Origin: Gemmata massiliana
Lineage (GTDB): Bacteria > Planctomycetota > Planctomycetia > Gemmatales > Gemmataceae
Direction of reading: 5' to 3'
NCBI RefSeq assembly: GCF_901538265.1
Contig: NZ_LR593886.1
Coordinates: 5,601,738-5,665,737 of the forward strand
Length of the DNA: 64,000 bases
A program made the translations under genes and the position numbers. The stretch's first letter is position 1, and the number at the start of each line of letters is the position of its first letter. Of the stretch, positions 57,223-64,000 are shown in pieces. The notes beneath the pieces were generated by a model that worked only from the letters and a program-made list of their open reading frames with translations, had not been told where the DNA came from and ran no database searches.

Positions 57223-57393
57223 GTGCCCACTCCGATCACTCGGTTCAGAAGAGAAGTGTCACCGAAGTGCGCAGCGATTCAAAGAATTTTGCACCACACA
57301 GCGAGATTCGAGTTCACTGTGCAATTGATGAGAGCGCGGGTATTTTAAGCCCCACCTGCGGGTACCGAACTCTGTGAGCGAGGCGAGTGAATC

Positions 57394-58443
57394 GTGACCA
57401 TTGATCCAGAAGTCGTGCGCATGGCGACATCGGGCGCATTTGTCGCAGCCGCGGTAGTGCCGGTGGGAGTAATCGCCCTTGCGCTTCGGCCGAAGGGTGA
57501 AGCACTCCTACCACGGTGGAGGGCGTTCCCGGTGCCGTGGAGCGGGTTCGAGGTGACGGCAGCGTTCCTCGTGTTCTGGCTCGTGTTACCCGTCGTGATA
57601 CTGCAGGTGCTCAACGAGAGCGGGTTCTTCCAACTCGTTTACGGCGACGATTTCCCGCACGCGGACGCGAAAGGGCTCGATCCTGAATTTAAGGCAGAAA
57701 CGACCACGCTGCGGATGCTCTGGGTGGGCGTATTGGGGCTGCCGCTCCAGATCGGCATCCTCATACTGACGCGGTATTCCCTATATCCGAAGTGGCACCC
57801 GCGAGCGGGCGGGAGCATCGCGGGACAAATTGCACTCGCGGCCGTCGCGTGGTGCGCGATCACCCCGGTCGTGTTGGTGCTGAATTGGGCCGTCAACACG
57901 ATCGCACAAAGCCTGGGCTTTCCGCCCGAGCAACACTCGCTCGCGAAACTCGGCGGACGCCCGCTGCGCGATCAGGTGCTGTTTGTGCTGGAAGCGTGCC
58001 TCGGCGCGCCGTTTCGCGAAGAGATCGTGATCCGCGGCATCATGCTGTGGTGGTGCATGGGCCGCATGAAACTCCCCAACGGAGGTGTGTCACAGGGAAC
58101 TGCCGTGCGGCCGTGGATCGTGATGTTTGTGGCCACCGCGATCACGGCCCAGAGCGGGAAGTGGCAGCCGGTGGCTTTGGCGTGTGTGCTGACAGCAGGG
58201 TTGGGGGTGCTGTGGCGGTTCACTCGCACCGGCGCGCGACGGGCACGCGCCGTCTACGTGACAGCCGCCTTTTTCGGGCTGATCCACACCGTCTGGCCGA
58301 ACCCGATTCCCCTATTCGCGCTAGGACTCGCGCTCGGCTGGCTCGCGGTGCGCACCAACGGGTTACTCGTTCCCGTACTCGTCCACTCGCTGTTCAACGC
58401 GGTGTCGGTGGTGTTCGTGTTGCGGAGCGCCGCCGCGCAGTGA
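57394..58443 (+). CDS. CPBP-family intramembrane metalloprotease
   Basis: This 349-residue multi-pass membrane protein starts at a GTG. The CPBP (Abi) motifs are present in order: E209-E210-x3-R214 in APFREEIVIRGIMLWW, F-x3-H in AFFGLIHTVWPN, and H-x3-N in LVHSLFNAVSV. About eight hydrophobic segments surround them. It should cleave a substrate inside the membrane, as in CAAX processing or bacteriocin self-immunity relatives. Its position, divergent from a membrane-anchored sigma factor, allows the idea that it processes that protein, but this is only an inference. It converges on purQ with 15 bases between stops. Confidence 0.9.
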   Translation: MTIDPEVVRMATSGAFVAAAVVPVGVIALALRPKGEALLPRWRAFPVPWSGFEVTAAFLVFWLVLPVVILQVLNESGFFQLVYGDDFPHADAKGLDPEFKAETTTLRMLWVGVLGLPLQIGILILTRYSLYPKWHPRAGGSIAGQIALAAVAWCAITPVVLVLNWAVNTIAQSLGFPPEQHSLAKLGGRPLRDQVLFVLEACLGAPFREEIVIRGIMLWWCMGRMKLPNGGVSQGTAVRPWIVMFVATAITAQSGKWQPVALACVLTAGLGVLWRFTRTGARRARAVYVTAAFFGLIHTVWPNPIPLFALGLALGWLAVRTNGLLVPVLVHSLFNAVSVVFVLRSAAAQ

Positions 58444-58458
58444 CCCGAACGCGCAACT

Positions 58459-59232
58459 TCAATCTTTGAAGAACTCCACCGCGTTCCGGAAGAGTTGCAG
58501 CCCGTCGCCCTCGGGTTTCAGCCCGCGCCGCGTCCATTGCGGGTGCTGCGTCGGGAACAAGTGCCGGTCCGGATGCGGCATCAGCCCCAGCGCGCGACCG
58601 GTGGTGTCGCAGATGCCCGCGATGTCGTCCTGGGCGCCGTTCGGGTTGATAGGGTACCCACCGCGCGAGCCGTTCGCGTCCACGTACCGGAGCGCGATCT
58701 GCCCGGACTGCTCCAGCCCCTTGGCGATCCACTCCTTGCGGCACACGAACTTCCCCTCGCCGTGGCCCACCGGCATCGCCACGCGATCAATACCCTTGAG
58801 GAACGGGCACTTTCCCGGCGTGGCCTGCAAGTGAATCCAACGATCCTCGTAGTGCCCGCTGTCGTTGTTCGTGAGCGTGGCGAGCGGGCCGTCCTCGTCC
58901 GGCGGCATGAGTAGCCCGGCCTTCAGCATCACCTGGAAGCCGTTGCAGATACCGAGAATCAGCTTCTCCTGGTCGCGGAATTTCCGCATCGCGTCCGCGA
59001 GGAAATGCTGCATGTACAGGGCTTGTACCTTGCCCGCTCCCACGTCGTCGCCGTAGGAGAAGCCACCCGGGAGCACGAGGATCTGGTAGTCGCGGAGCTG
59101 CTTCGGGTTCTCGCGGAGCGCGTTCAGGTGCAGGCGCGTGCTGTGCCCGCCAACCAGCTCGAACGCGGTCTGCACTTCATGATCGCAATTAGTGCCGGGT
59201 GCCCGAAGAATCAGCGCGTGCGGTGTTGGCAT
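58459..59232 (-). CDS. purQ: Phosphoribosylformylglycinamidine synthase glutaminase subunit
   Basis: The 257-residue protein from the ATG at 59232 begins PHALILRAPGTNCDHEVQTAF. It has the class I glutaminase features ILVLPGGFSYGDDVGAGKVQA, the nucleophile elbow LILGICNGFQVM with Cys96, and VGHGEGKF, then PHPDRHLFPTQHPQWTR near the end, holding the His. It releases ammonia from glutamine for the PurL subunit in purine synthesis. purL and purS are not in this window. Confidence 0.95.
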   Translation of the reverse strand: MPTPHALILRAPGTNCDHEVQTAFELVGGHSTRLHLNALRENPKQLRDYQILVLPGGFSYGDDVGAGKVQALYMQHFLADAMRKFRDQEKLILGICNGFQVMLKAGLLMPPDEDGPLATLTNNDSGHYEDRWIHLQATPGKCPFLKGIDRVAMPVGHGEGKFVCRKEWIAKGLEQSGQIALRYVDANGSRGGYPINPNGAQDDIAGICDTTGRALGLMPHPDRHLFPTQHPQWTRRGLKPEGDGLQLFRNAVEFFKD

Positions 59233-59384
59233 GGTGAATCGTTCGCGAATGAGACGTTGTGCGGTCGAGCGCAACGGCCAGGTGGCAAATTCGTTGTAAC
59301 GCCCACGTGCCCTCCGAGCCAGTACCGCGCGTATTCACGTCTCAACGCGGTAGTTAGCACGGCCCTACATCAGCGTGAACCGCA

Positions 59385-60299
59385 TTATTCCTTCTCGAAC
59401 AGGGCGTTGACGAACGCATCCGGGTCGAACGACTCCATGTCGTCGATCTGCTCGCCGACCCCGATGAACTTGACGGGCAGCCCGAGTTTCTGCTTGATCG
59501 CGAACACTGATCCGCCCTTCGCGGTGCCGTCCAGTTTCGACAGGATGATGCCGGTGCATTTCACCGATTTCGAGAACTGCTCGGCCTGCGTAAGCGCGTT
59601 CTGCCCGGTGGTCGCGTCCAACACGAGCAGCACTTCGTGCGGCGCGCCCGGAATTTGCCGCGTCACGATGCGGTGGATCTTCTCAAGTTCTTTCATCAGG
59701 TGCGTTTGCGTGTGGAGCCGGCCCGCGGTGTCCACGATGAGGACATCGAACCCGCGCGCCTTGGCCTTCTCGCAAGCGTCGTGTGCCACCGCGGACGGGT
59801 CCGCGTTCTGGCCCTGTTTGACGATCTCACAACCGATGCGCCCGGCCCACACGGTCAGTTGCTCGACTGCCGCGGCGCGGAACGTGTCGCACGCCGCGAG
59901 CAGCACCTTCTTGCCGTCCGCGTGGAGCCGGTTCGCGAGTTTCGCGATGGACGTGGTTTTGCCGGCCCCGTTCACCCCCGCGATCATGACCACGGTGGGG
60001 CCGGTCGCCTGGTAGTTGATGCCGGGGGAAGCGTCCGTGAGCAGTTCGCGAAGTTGGCCCTTCACAAACGTTTCGATCTCGCCCGTAATTTCCTTGTCGC
60101 GGAACCCCTGCCGCACGCGGTCGACGATCAGGAGCGTGGCCTGCGTCCCCACGTCCGCGAGGTACAGACGCTTTTCGAGTTCATCGAGGAACGCCTGATC
60201 GACCCGGCCCTTCCCGCGCAGCAGGTCGAACACGCCACCGAAGACGCCCTTCGTTTTCGTCAGCCCCGCCTTGATGCCCTTGAACAGCCGCCCCAACAT
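59385..60299 (-). CDS. ftsY: Signal recognition particle receptor
   Basis: The 304-residue protein from the ATG at 60299 (GAGGGCGG upstream) opens MLGRLFKGIKAGLTKTKGVFGG. It has the SRP GTPase motifs: GVNGAGKTTSIAKLANRL (P-loop), LLAACDTFRAAAVEQL, VLIVDTAGRLHTQTHLM, LVLDATTGQNALTQAEQF, GIILSKLDGTAKGG and GVGEQIDDMESFDPDAFV at the C-terminus. It docks the SRP-ribosome complex at the membrane for co-translational insertion. The acidic N-terminal A domain of E. coli FtsY is missing, as in many bacteria. Confidence 0.96.
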   Translation of the reverse strand: MLGRLFKGIKAGLTKTKGVFGGVFDLLRGKGRVDQAFLDELEKRLYLADVGTQATLLIVDRVRQGFRDKEITGEIETFVKGQLRELLTDASPGINYQATGPTVVMIAGVNGAGKTTSIAKLANRLHADGKKVLLAACDTFRAAAVEQLTVWAGRIGCEIVKQGQNADPSAVAHDACEKAKARGFDVLIVDTAGRLHTQTHLMKELEKIHRIVTRQIPGAPHEVLLVLDATTGQNALTQAEQFSKSVKCTGIILSKLDGTAKGGSVFAIKQKLGLPVKFIGVGEQIDDMESFDPDAFVNALFEKE

Positions 60300-60536
60300 G
60301 CGCCGCCCTCGTGAGTGCGTGAGACCCTCATTGTATCGGACGCGGTTCGCAACACATCCCGCCTCGGCACGAGTTACGCGAGGTTTCAAAGGGCCGAAGC
60401 CCGCCCCGACGAAGCCCGTCACAGGCACTTGGAGCTTCGGTTGACCGCGCATCGCGCGGGCCATATCATCAACTCAATCTGCCGGGCGTGCTATTTATGC
60501 CGGCCGCAACGCCTCATACGGTGTGTCGAGAGCGCT

Positions 60537-61331
60537 ATGAGTACGGAACAACAACCGCCCGCGACCCAGCCCCTCGTTAAAACCGAACCCAAGGCGGAGC
60601 CGAACGCGCTCGCGGAGACCCTCACCGGTGGGTGGGAGAAGTTCAAGCAGGGGCAGCTCGTCAGCTACCGGGTGATGGCGCTGACGCTCGTGATCGTGGC
60701 CGCGATCGGGGTGACGTACTACATCCTGGTCAGCAACAAGAAGGTCGAGTCGTCGAAGTGGGTCGAATGGGACTCTCTCGCATCAACCGCGTCGATGGAA
60801 GAGTACGCCAAGAAGAACCCGAACACGACCCAGGCACGGCTCGCGACCCTCGAAGTGGCCCGCACCCAGCTCGGGGCGGACGGCATCGAACGGTTGTCCG
60901 CGCAGGACAAGGACGTGCGCAAGAAGGCCGTCGAGAGCATCGAGAAGGCCCGCGAAGCGTTCCCCAAACTGGCCGACGAGTTCAAAGATGACCCGCTCCT
61001 CAAGACGCAGTGCCTGCTCGGTGCGGCGAAGGCCGAGGCCGCACTCGTGGGGATGCTGAAGGACGACTCGCTGGACCAGTTCCGCGGCGACCCCAAAAAG
61101 GCCGTCGACTGGCTCGACAAGGTCGCGGAGGCAGCCCCGGACACCGATTGGGGCAAAGACAGCAAGAAGTTCGCCGACGAACTGCGCAACCTGAACACCA
61201 AGGACCAGATCGTCAAACTCCAGACGATCGTGTACAGCATCCAAGCGCCGAGCCTCCCGACACTCGACCCGAAGCTGCCTAGCCTCTCGGGGCTGCCGGG
61301 CAGCGGTGGGCAACCCATTGTCCTCCCGTAG
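60537..61331 (+). CDS. Membrane-anchored helical (TPR-like) protein
   Basis: The 264-residue protein from the ATG at 60537 has a proline-rich cytoplasmic start, then a single membrane helix (VMALTLVIVAAIGVTYYILVS, about 46-66). A mostly helical exported part follows: AKKNPNTTQARLATLEVARTQLG and DDPLLKTQCLLGAAKAEAAL, resembling YfgM-type tetratricopeptide proteins. The C-terminus is Pro/Gly/Leu-rich (PSLPTLDPKLPSLSGLPG). YfgM-like proteins assist envelope protein folding or scaffolding. The assignment is by architecture only. Confidence 0.75.
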   Translation: MSTEQQPPATQPLVKTEPKAEPNALAETLTGGWEKFKQGQLVSYRVMALTLVIVAAIGVTYYILVSNKKVESSKWVEWDSLASTASMEEYAKKNPNTTQARLATLEVARTQLGADGIERLSAQDKDVRKKAVESIEKAREAFPKLADEFKDDPLLKTQCLLGAAKAEAALVGMLKDDSLDQFRGDPKKAVDWLDKVAEAAPDTDWGKDSKKFADELRNLNTKDQIVKLQTIVYSIQAPSLPTLDPKLPSLSGLPGSGGQPIVLP

Positions 61332-61511
61332 TTGACTAGAGCACCAGAGAACAAAGGTCGGGGACAGAACTCAGAAGCCAAAGGTCAGACGACAGAGAAC
61401 GGGGAACAAGGCACTGACTTCTGGGTACGTGCCTCTGTCTTCTCCTGATCTCTGCCCTCTGTTCTCGGGTTTCTGATTTCTGTCCTCTGTTCTTTGACGT
61501 TTGCTACCACC
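61332..61511. other. Gap with degenerate CTCTGTTCT repeats
   Basis: The gap carries several degenerate copies of CTCTG(T/A)TCTC-like words (e.g. CCTCTGTTCTCGGG, CCTCTGTTCTTTGA) on the plus strand, and GACAGAGAACGGGGAAC on the left as a partial inverse. No gene is seen. Confidence 0.45.
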
Positions 61512-62561
61512 ATGTCCGACGAACTCGAAGACGATCTCATCCCCGAACCGGCGCCCGTCACATCCAGCGTGCGGTTCCGCGAACCACTCGACCTGCTCGT
61601 GATGGTCAAGTCCGAGGGGATGCGTCTGGATCAGTACGTTCTCCTCCACTTGGGCGCGGATTTCAGCCGGTCGGTGGTGCAGCGCGCGATCGAGGCCGGG
61701 GGCGTTACGCTCAACGGCAAGCCGATCACGAAGCCCAGCTACAAGGTGCGGAAGCACGACCGGCTCCACGTCGCGATGCCCGAGCCGACGCACGAGATCC
61801 CGGTCCCCGAAGACATCCCGCTCGACATCCTGTACCAGGACGAGTGGCTCGCGATCGTCAACAAGCCGTCCGACATGGTCGTTCACCCCGCGAAGGGGAA
61901 CTGGTCCGGGACGCTCGTCAACGCGCTCCAGTGGCACTTCCGCGAGCACCTGAGTACGGGCGCCGGGCACCTGCGGGCGGGCATCGTTCACCGGCTCGAC
62001 AAGGACACAAGCGGCGTCATCCTCGTCGCGAAGGACGACATGACGCACCGCGACCTCGCAATGCAGTTCGAGTCGCGCAAGGTGTTCAAGGAGTACGTCG
62101 CGATCGCGGCCGGCGAACTCGAGCGCGACTCGGACTACATTGAGGGGGCGCTGAAGATGCACCCCTACGACCGCCTCAAGATGATCGTTTCAACCGACCC
62201 CGACGCGAAACACGCCCTGAGTTACTACGAGGTGCTCGAGCGCTTCCGCGGGTTCACGCTGGTCAAAGTGCAACCGCGCACGGGCCGCACGCACCAGATC
62301 CGCGTTCACTTATTGCACGTGGGGTGCGCGGTGCTCGCCGACAAAATTTACGGTGGGCGCTCACAGGTAAAGCTGTCCGAACTGGCCCCGAACCAGCCAT
62401 CAACCGAAGACGAAGTGCTACTCGCGCGCCAGGCGCTCCACGCGTTCCGGCTCCGGTTCCAACACCCGCGAACGGGCCAGTGGATCGAGGCCGAAGCCCC
62501 ACTACCCCCCGACATGCGTCGCGTGCTGGACGCGCTGCGGGCACACCGCGCGCTGAAATGA
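61512..62561 (+). CDS. RluD-type 23S rRNA pseudouridine synthase
   Basis: The 349-residue protein from the ATG at 61512 has an S4 RNA-binding domain (GMRLDQYVLLHLGADFSRSVVQRAIEAGGVTLNGKPI, about 35-90). The RluA/RluD catalytic domain follows, with ILYQDEWLAIVNKPSDMVVHPAKGN, GIVHRLDKDTSGVILVAK (catalytic Asp), FKEYVAI, and RTGRTHQIRVHLLHVG. It isomerises uridines in 23S rRNA helix 69 in characterised RluD. The N-terminal 25 residues are acidic and poorly conserved. A palindrome overlaps the stop codon. Confidence 0.94.
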   Translation: MSDELEDDLIPEPAPVTSSVRFREPLDLLVMVKSEGMRLDQYVLLHLGADFSRSVVQRAIEAGGVTLNGKPITKPSYKVRKHDRLHVAMPEPTHEIPVPEDIPLDILYQDEWLAIVNKPSDMVVHPAKGNWSGTLVNALQWHFREHLSTGAGHLRAGIVHRLDKDTSGVILVAKDDMTHRDLAMQFESRKVFKEYVAIAAGELERDSDYIEGALKMHPYDRLKMIVSTDPDAKHALSYYEVLERFRGFTLVKVQPRTGRTHQIRVHLLHVGCAVLADKIYGGRSQVKLSELAPNQPSTEDEVLLARQALHAFRLRFQHPRTGQWIEAEAPLPPDMRRVLDALRAHRALK

Positions 62562-62577
62562 GTTCGAGAAACTCATT
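62557..62577 (+). terminator. Short hairpin overlapping pseudouridine synthase stop
   Basis: AATGAGTT (62557-62564) pairs with AACTCATT (62570-62577) around CGAGA. The left arm contains the TGA stop. It is short and lacks a T-run, so it is a weak terminator candidate. Confidence 0.4.
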
Positions 62578-62822
62578 CCCCGTGCCGAGTTAAAGCCGTA
62601 GCCCAAAATGTTCCGCAATCTGCGGGCAAGTTGCGAAACCGATCTGATGGCGAATCACCTGATCCATGTCATGACTTGGATCGGGAACACACCGAAAATT
62701 GCGCTGGGCACCATCTCCAAACCCTCGACGCGGATTTCGCAAGGGCTGTGCAGTAGCGGTGCAAAACACGGCGCAGTCACGAACCGCCGGCAACCGACTG
62801 GAAGCGACAAGTTCGACACAAG

Positions 62823-63094
62823 CCTATGAAAATACAGAACTCCAGGCGATTACTATCACCCGGAGCCCCGGTCTGTCCGTTCATCCAGATGGCCCAGGTG
62901 GGACTCGAATCCAATTTTATAAAGACAAATCCAATAAGTGTTTGCGGCAAATCAACAGTTTGACTGGTGCAGAATCCGGTGCAGTAACCGCGGACCACGA
63001 TCTCCGCTCAATTCTCGAAGCCTGGCCTCAACTGCCGGCTCCAATCCGACGCGTCATCCTCTCGCTGATCCAATCAACGACCAAAAGGGAGTGA
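62823..63094 (+). pseudogene. Possible C-terminal remnant of a tyrosine recombinase-like gene
   Basis: The plus-strand frame ends LRSILEAWPQLPAPIRRVILSLIQSTTKRE. A terminal xWPxLPxxIRxxIL(A/S)L stretch is a recurrent ending of integrase-type and other accessory genes in planctomycetes. Upstream the frame loses similarity, and no catalytic R-H-R-Y residues can be placed. The call rests on this short ending and on the decayed accessory genes that follow. Confidence 0.3.
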
Positions 63095-63144
63095 AACCTT
63101 CAGCGGGGCAGTGGCGCGGAACGTAGTACACACCGGGAGCAAAA

Positions 63145-63518
63145 ATGGGCTGGGAGGTGCGACACGGCAGGCGCCGGTACCTGTACCGGAACCGCCGTGT
63201 GAACGGGAAGCCGGTCAAGGAGTACATCGGTGCCGACGACCGGTCCGGCACGGGCGTGCTCTTGGCGCACTAACTGGAGCAACTTCGGGCACGGGCTGCA
63301 GAACGGCGCCAACGCGCTCGCGAGGCCCACGCCGCGTTCCGGGAGCGAGTCGATGGCCTGCTCCATGCGACCGCTTCCGCCAACGCCGACCTGCGCACGC
63401 TGACCGAGGAGCACTTTACGCACTGGGTACCACAAGCACAACCGGGGAGAATGGCGCATGTCGCGCGAACTAACGCACCTGAAGAACGCGCTCGAAGAAA
63501 TTGAAGCACGACACTGAG
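63145..63518 (+). pseudogene. Decayed Gemmata-type basic hypothetical gene
   Basis: The ATG at 63145 has GGGAGC 5 bases upstream and opens MGWEVRHGRRYLYRNRRVNGKPVKEYIG. An in-frame TAA at 63271 interrupts it. The same frame continues LEQLRARAAERRQRAREAHAAFRERVDGL. A frame change near 63420 restores GYHKHNRGEWRMSRELTHLKN and then a stop near 63516. The intact family (RRVNGxxVxEYVG ... HRGEWR) is common next to mobile elements in Gemmata. The function is unknown. Confidence 0.65.
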
Positions 63519-64000
63519 GGCCGAAACCTCTGATTCGGTTCGAGGCACCCGAGAGCGACGCCGAAGCGCTCGCGGTATTCGCCAAGGCTCGGGCCGGGGA
63601 CGCTGAAGCCAAGAAGCGGGTCGGCGCCCTGCTCCGCGAGCGCCGGTGGGTGGACCCGTTCGGGAACTTGGGGCGCTAGGCCACCCGCCAATTGATCCGT
63701 CGGGCTGCGGGCGGTGACCCGATCTGGGAAGCCGCGATCACCGAGTACGTCGGCACCATGCGCACCGAACTCCTGGGCGCGAACCGACCGCGCTCGAAGA
63801 ATTGTTCGTGCGCCGGGTCATCAATGGGTGGATCGCAACGCACGCACTGGAACTGGAACTCACCATTCGCCCGCCCGCGGGTGAAAAAGTGTTCGAGTAC
63901 CTGGACCGCGCACTGGGTCGGGCGCAGAAGCGGCTAGCCGAAGCCGTACGCGAGTTGGCCCGGGTGCGCCAGCTCCGCCCCGGCGCTCCTCGCCCAACTG
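63519..64000 (+). pseudogene. Decayed second member of the same accessory pair (runs off window)
   Basis: Frames give PLIRFEAPESDAEALAVFAKARAGDAEAKKRVGALL, WVDPFGNLGR, a stop, then ATRQLIRRAAGGDPIWEAAITEYVGTMRTELLG. After a frame change near 63780 the frame gives LEELFVRRVINGWIATHALELELTIRP and YLDRALGRAQKRLAEAVRELARVRQLRPGAP. It continues past the window edge. This gene normally follows the RRVNG-type gene in Gemmata-like genomes. At least one stop and one frameshift make it inactive. Confidence 0.65.

Noticed and set aside
62590-62793. 67-codon minus-strand frame after the pseudouridine synthase gene
   Set aside because: It ends plausibly, but no start signal, motif or relative was found, and it overlaps decayed accessory DNA.
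62890-62915. GGTGGGACTCGAATCC, similar to a tRNA T-arm read on the minus strand
   Set aside because: The 5' side of the T-stem does not pair, and no D-arm or anticodon arm can be built around it. At most it is an attachment-site scrap.

Overview
The window reads as chromosomal DNA of a planctomycete, most likely a Gemmata-like member of the Gemmataceae. The basis is gene content. It holds three DUF1559 prepilin-like proteins, a PSCyt1/DUF1549/DUF1553 protein paired with a DUF1501 protein, a second DUF1501 protein, two PVC-type haem-binding CxxCH proteins, and two large sigma factors with membrane anchors and C-terminal sensor-like extensions (one a WD40 propeller, one a coiled coil). GC content and G/C-ending codons are high throughout. 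Many starts are GTG with a clear GGAG-type ribosome site.

Layout. 0-13.1 kb: the 3' part of a giant ceramidase/cytochrome fusion, a GT4 glycosyltransferase, a Gemmata-type hypothetical gene, a repeat-rich gap, then a forward cluster (DUF1559, lipoprotein, small protein, PSCyt1-DUF1549-DUF1553, DUF1501). 13.2-21.5 kb: a graveyard of mobile elements. It contains the last codons of a lost DUF1549-type gene, a decayed IS630, an IS5 element split by a nested IS4 element with an apparent 12-bp target duplication, a decayed IS701, a 468-bp inverted repeat around a decayed IS256, a second IS5-type remnant and the 3' two-thirds of a decayed large catalase. 21.6-28 kb: DUF1559, PVC-type CxxCH protein, DUF1501. 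28-36 kb (minus strand): GT4 and GT2 pair, a lipoprotein and DUF1559 pair, and the sigma-WD40 fusion.

36-63 kb is mostly core metabolism: 5-formyl-THF cyclo-ligase, carB, a lipoprotein, a double alpha/beta hydrolase, a PhoD-like phosphatase, two tandem deoxyhypusine-synthase-like proteins, a DTW protein, an L-2-hydroxyglutarate oxidase-like protein, two sugar phosphate isomerase/epimerase-like proteins, ispD, an acyl-ACP desaturase, the sigma-coiled-coil protein, a CPBP protease, purQ, ftsY, a membrane-anchored helical protein and an RluD-type pseudouridine synthase. The right end (62.8-64 kb) is a second decayed accessory patch.

The most interesting unit is at 46.1-48.4 kb. Two different deoxyhypusine-synthase-fold proteins sit in an operon. 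Only the first keeps the catalytic lysine context, and the operon is preceded by a hairpin plus U-tract placed directly before the start codon. This suggests a regulated pair of polyamine-linked enzymes. No intact tRNA, rRNA or CRISPR array was seen.
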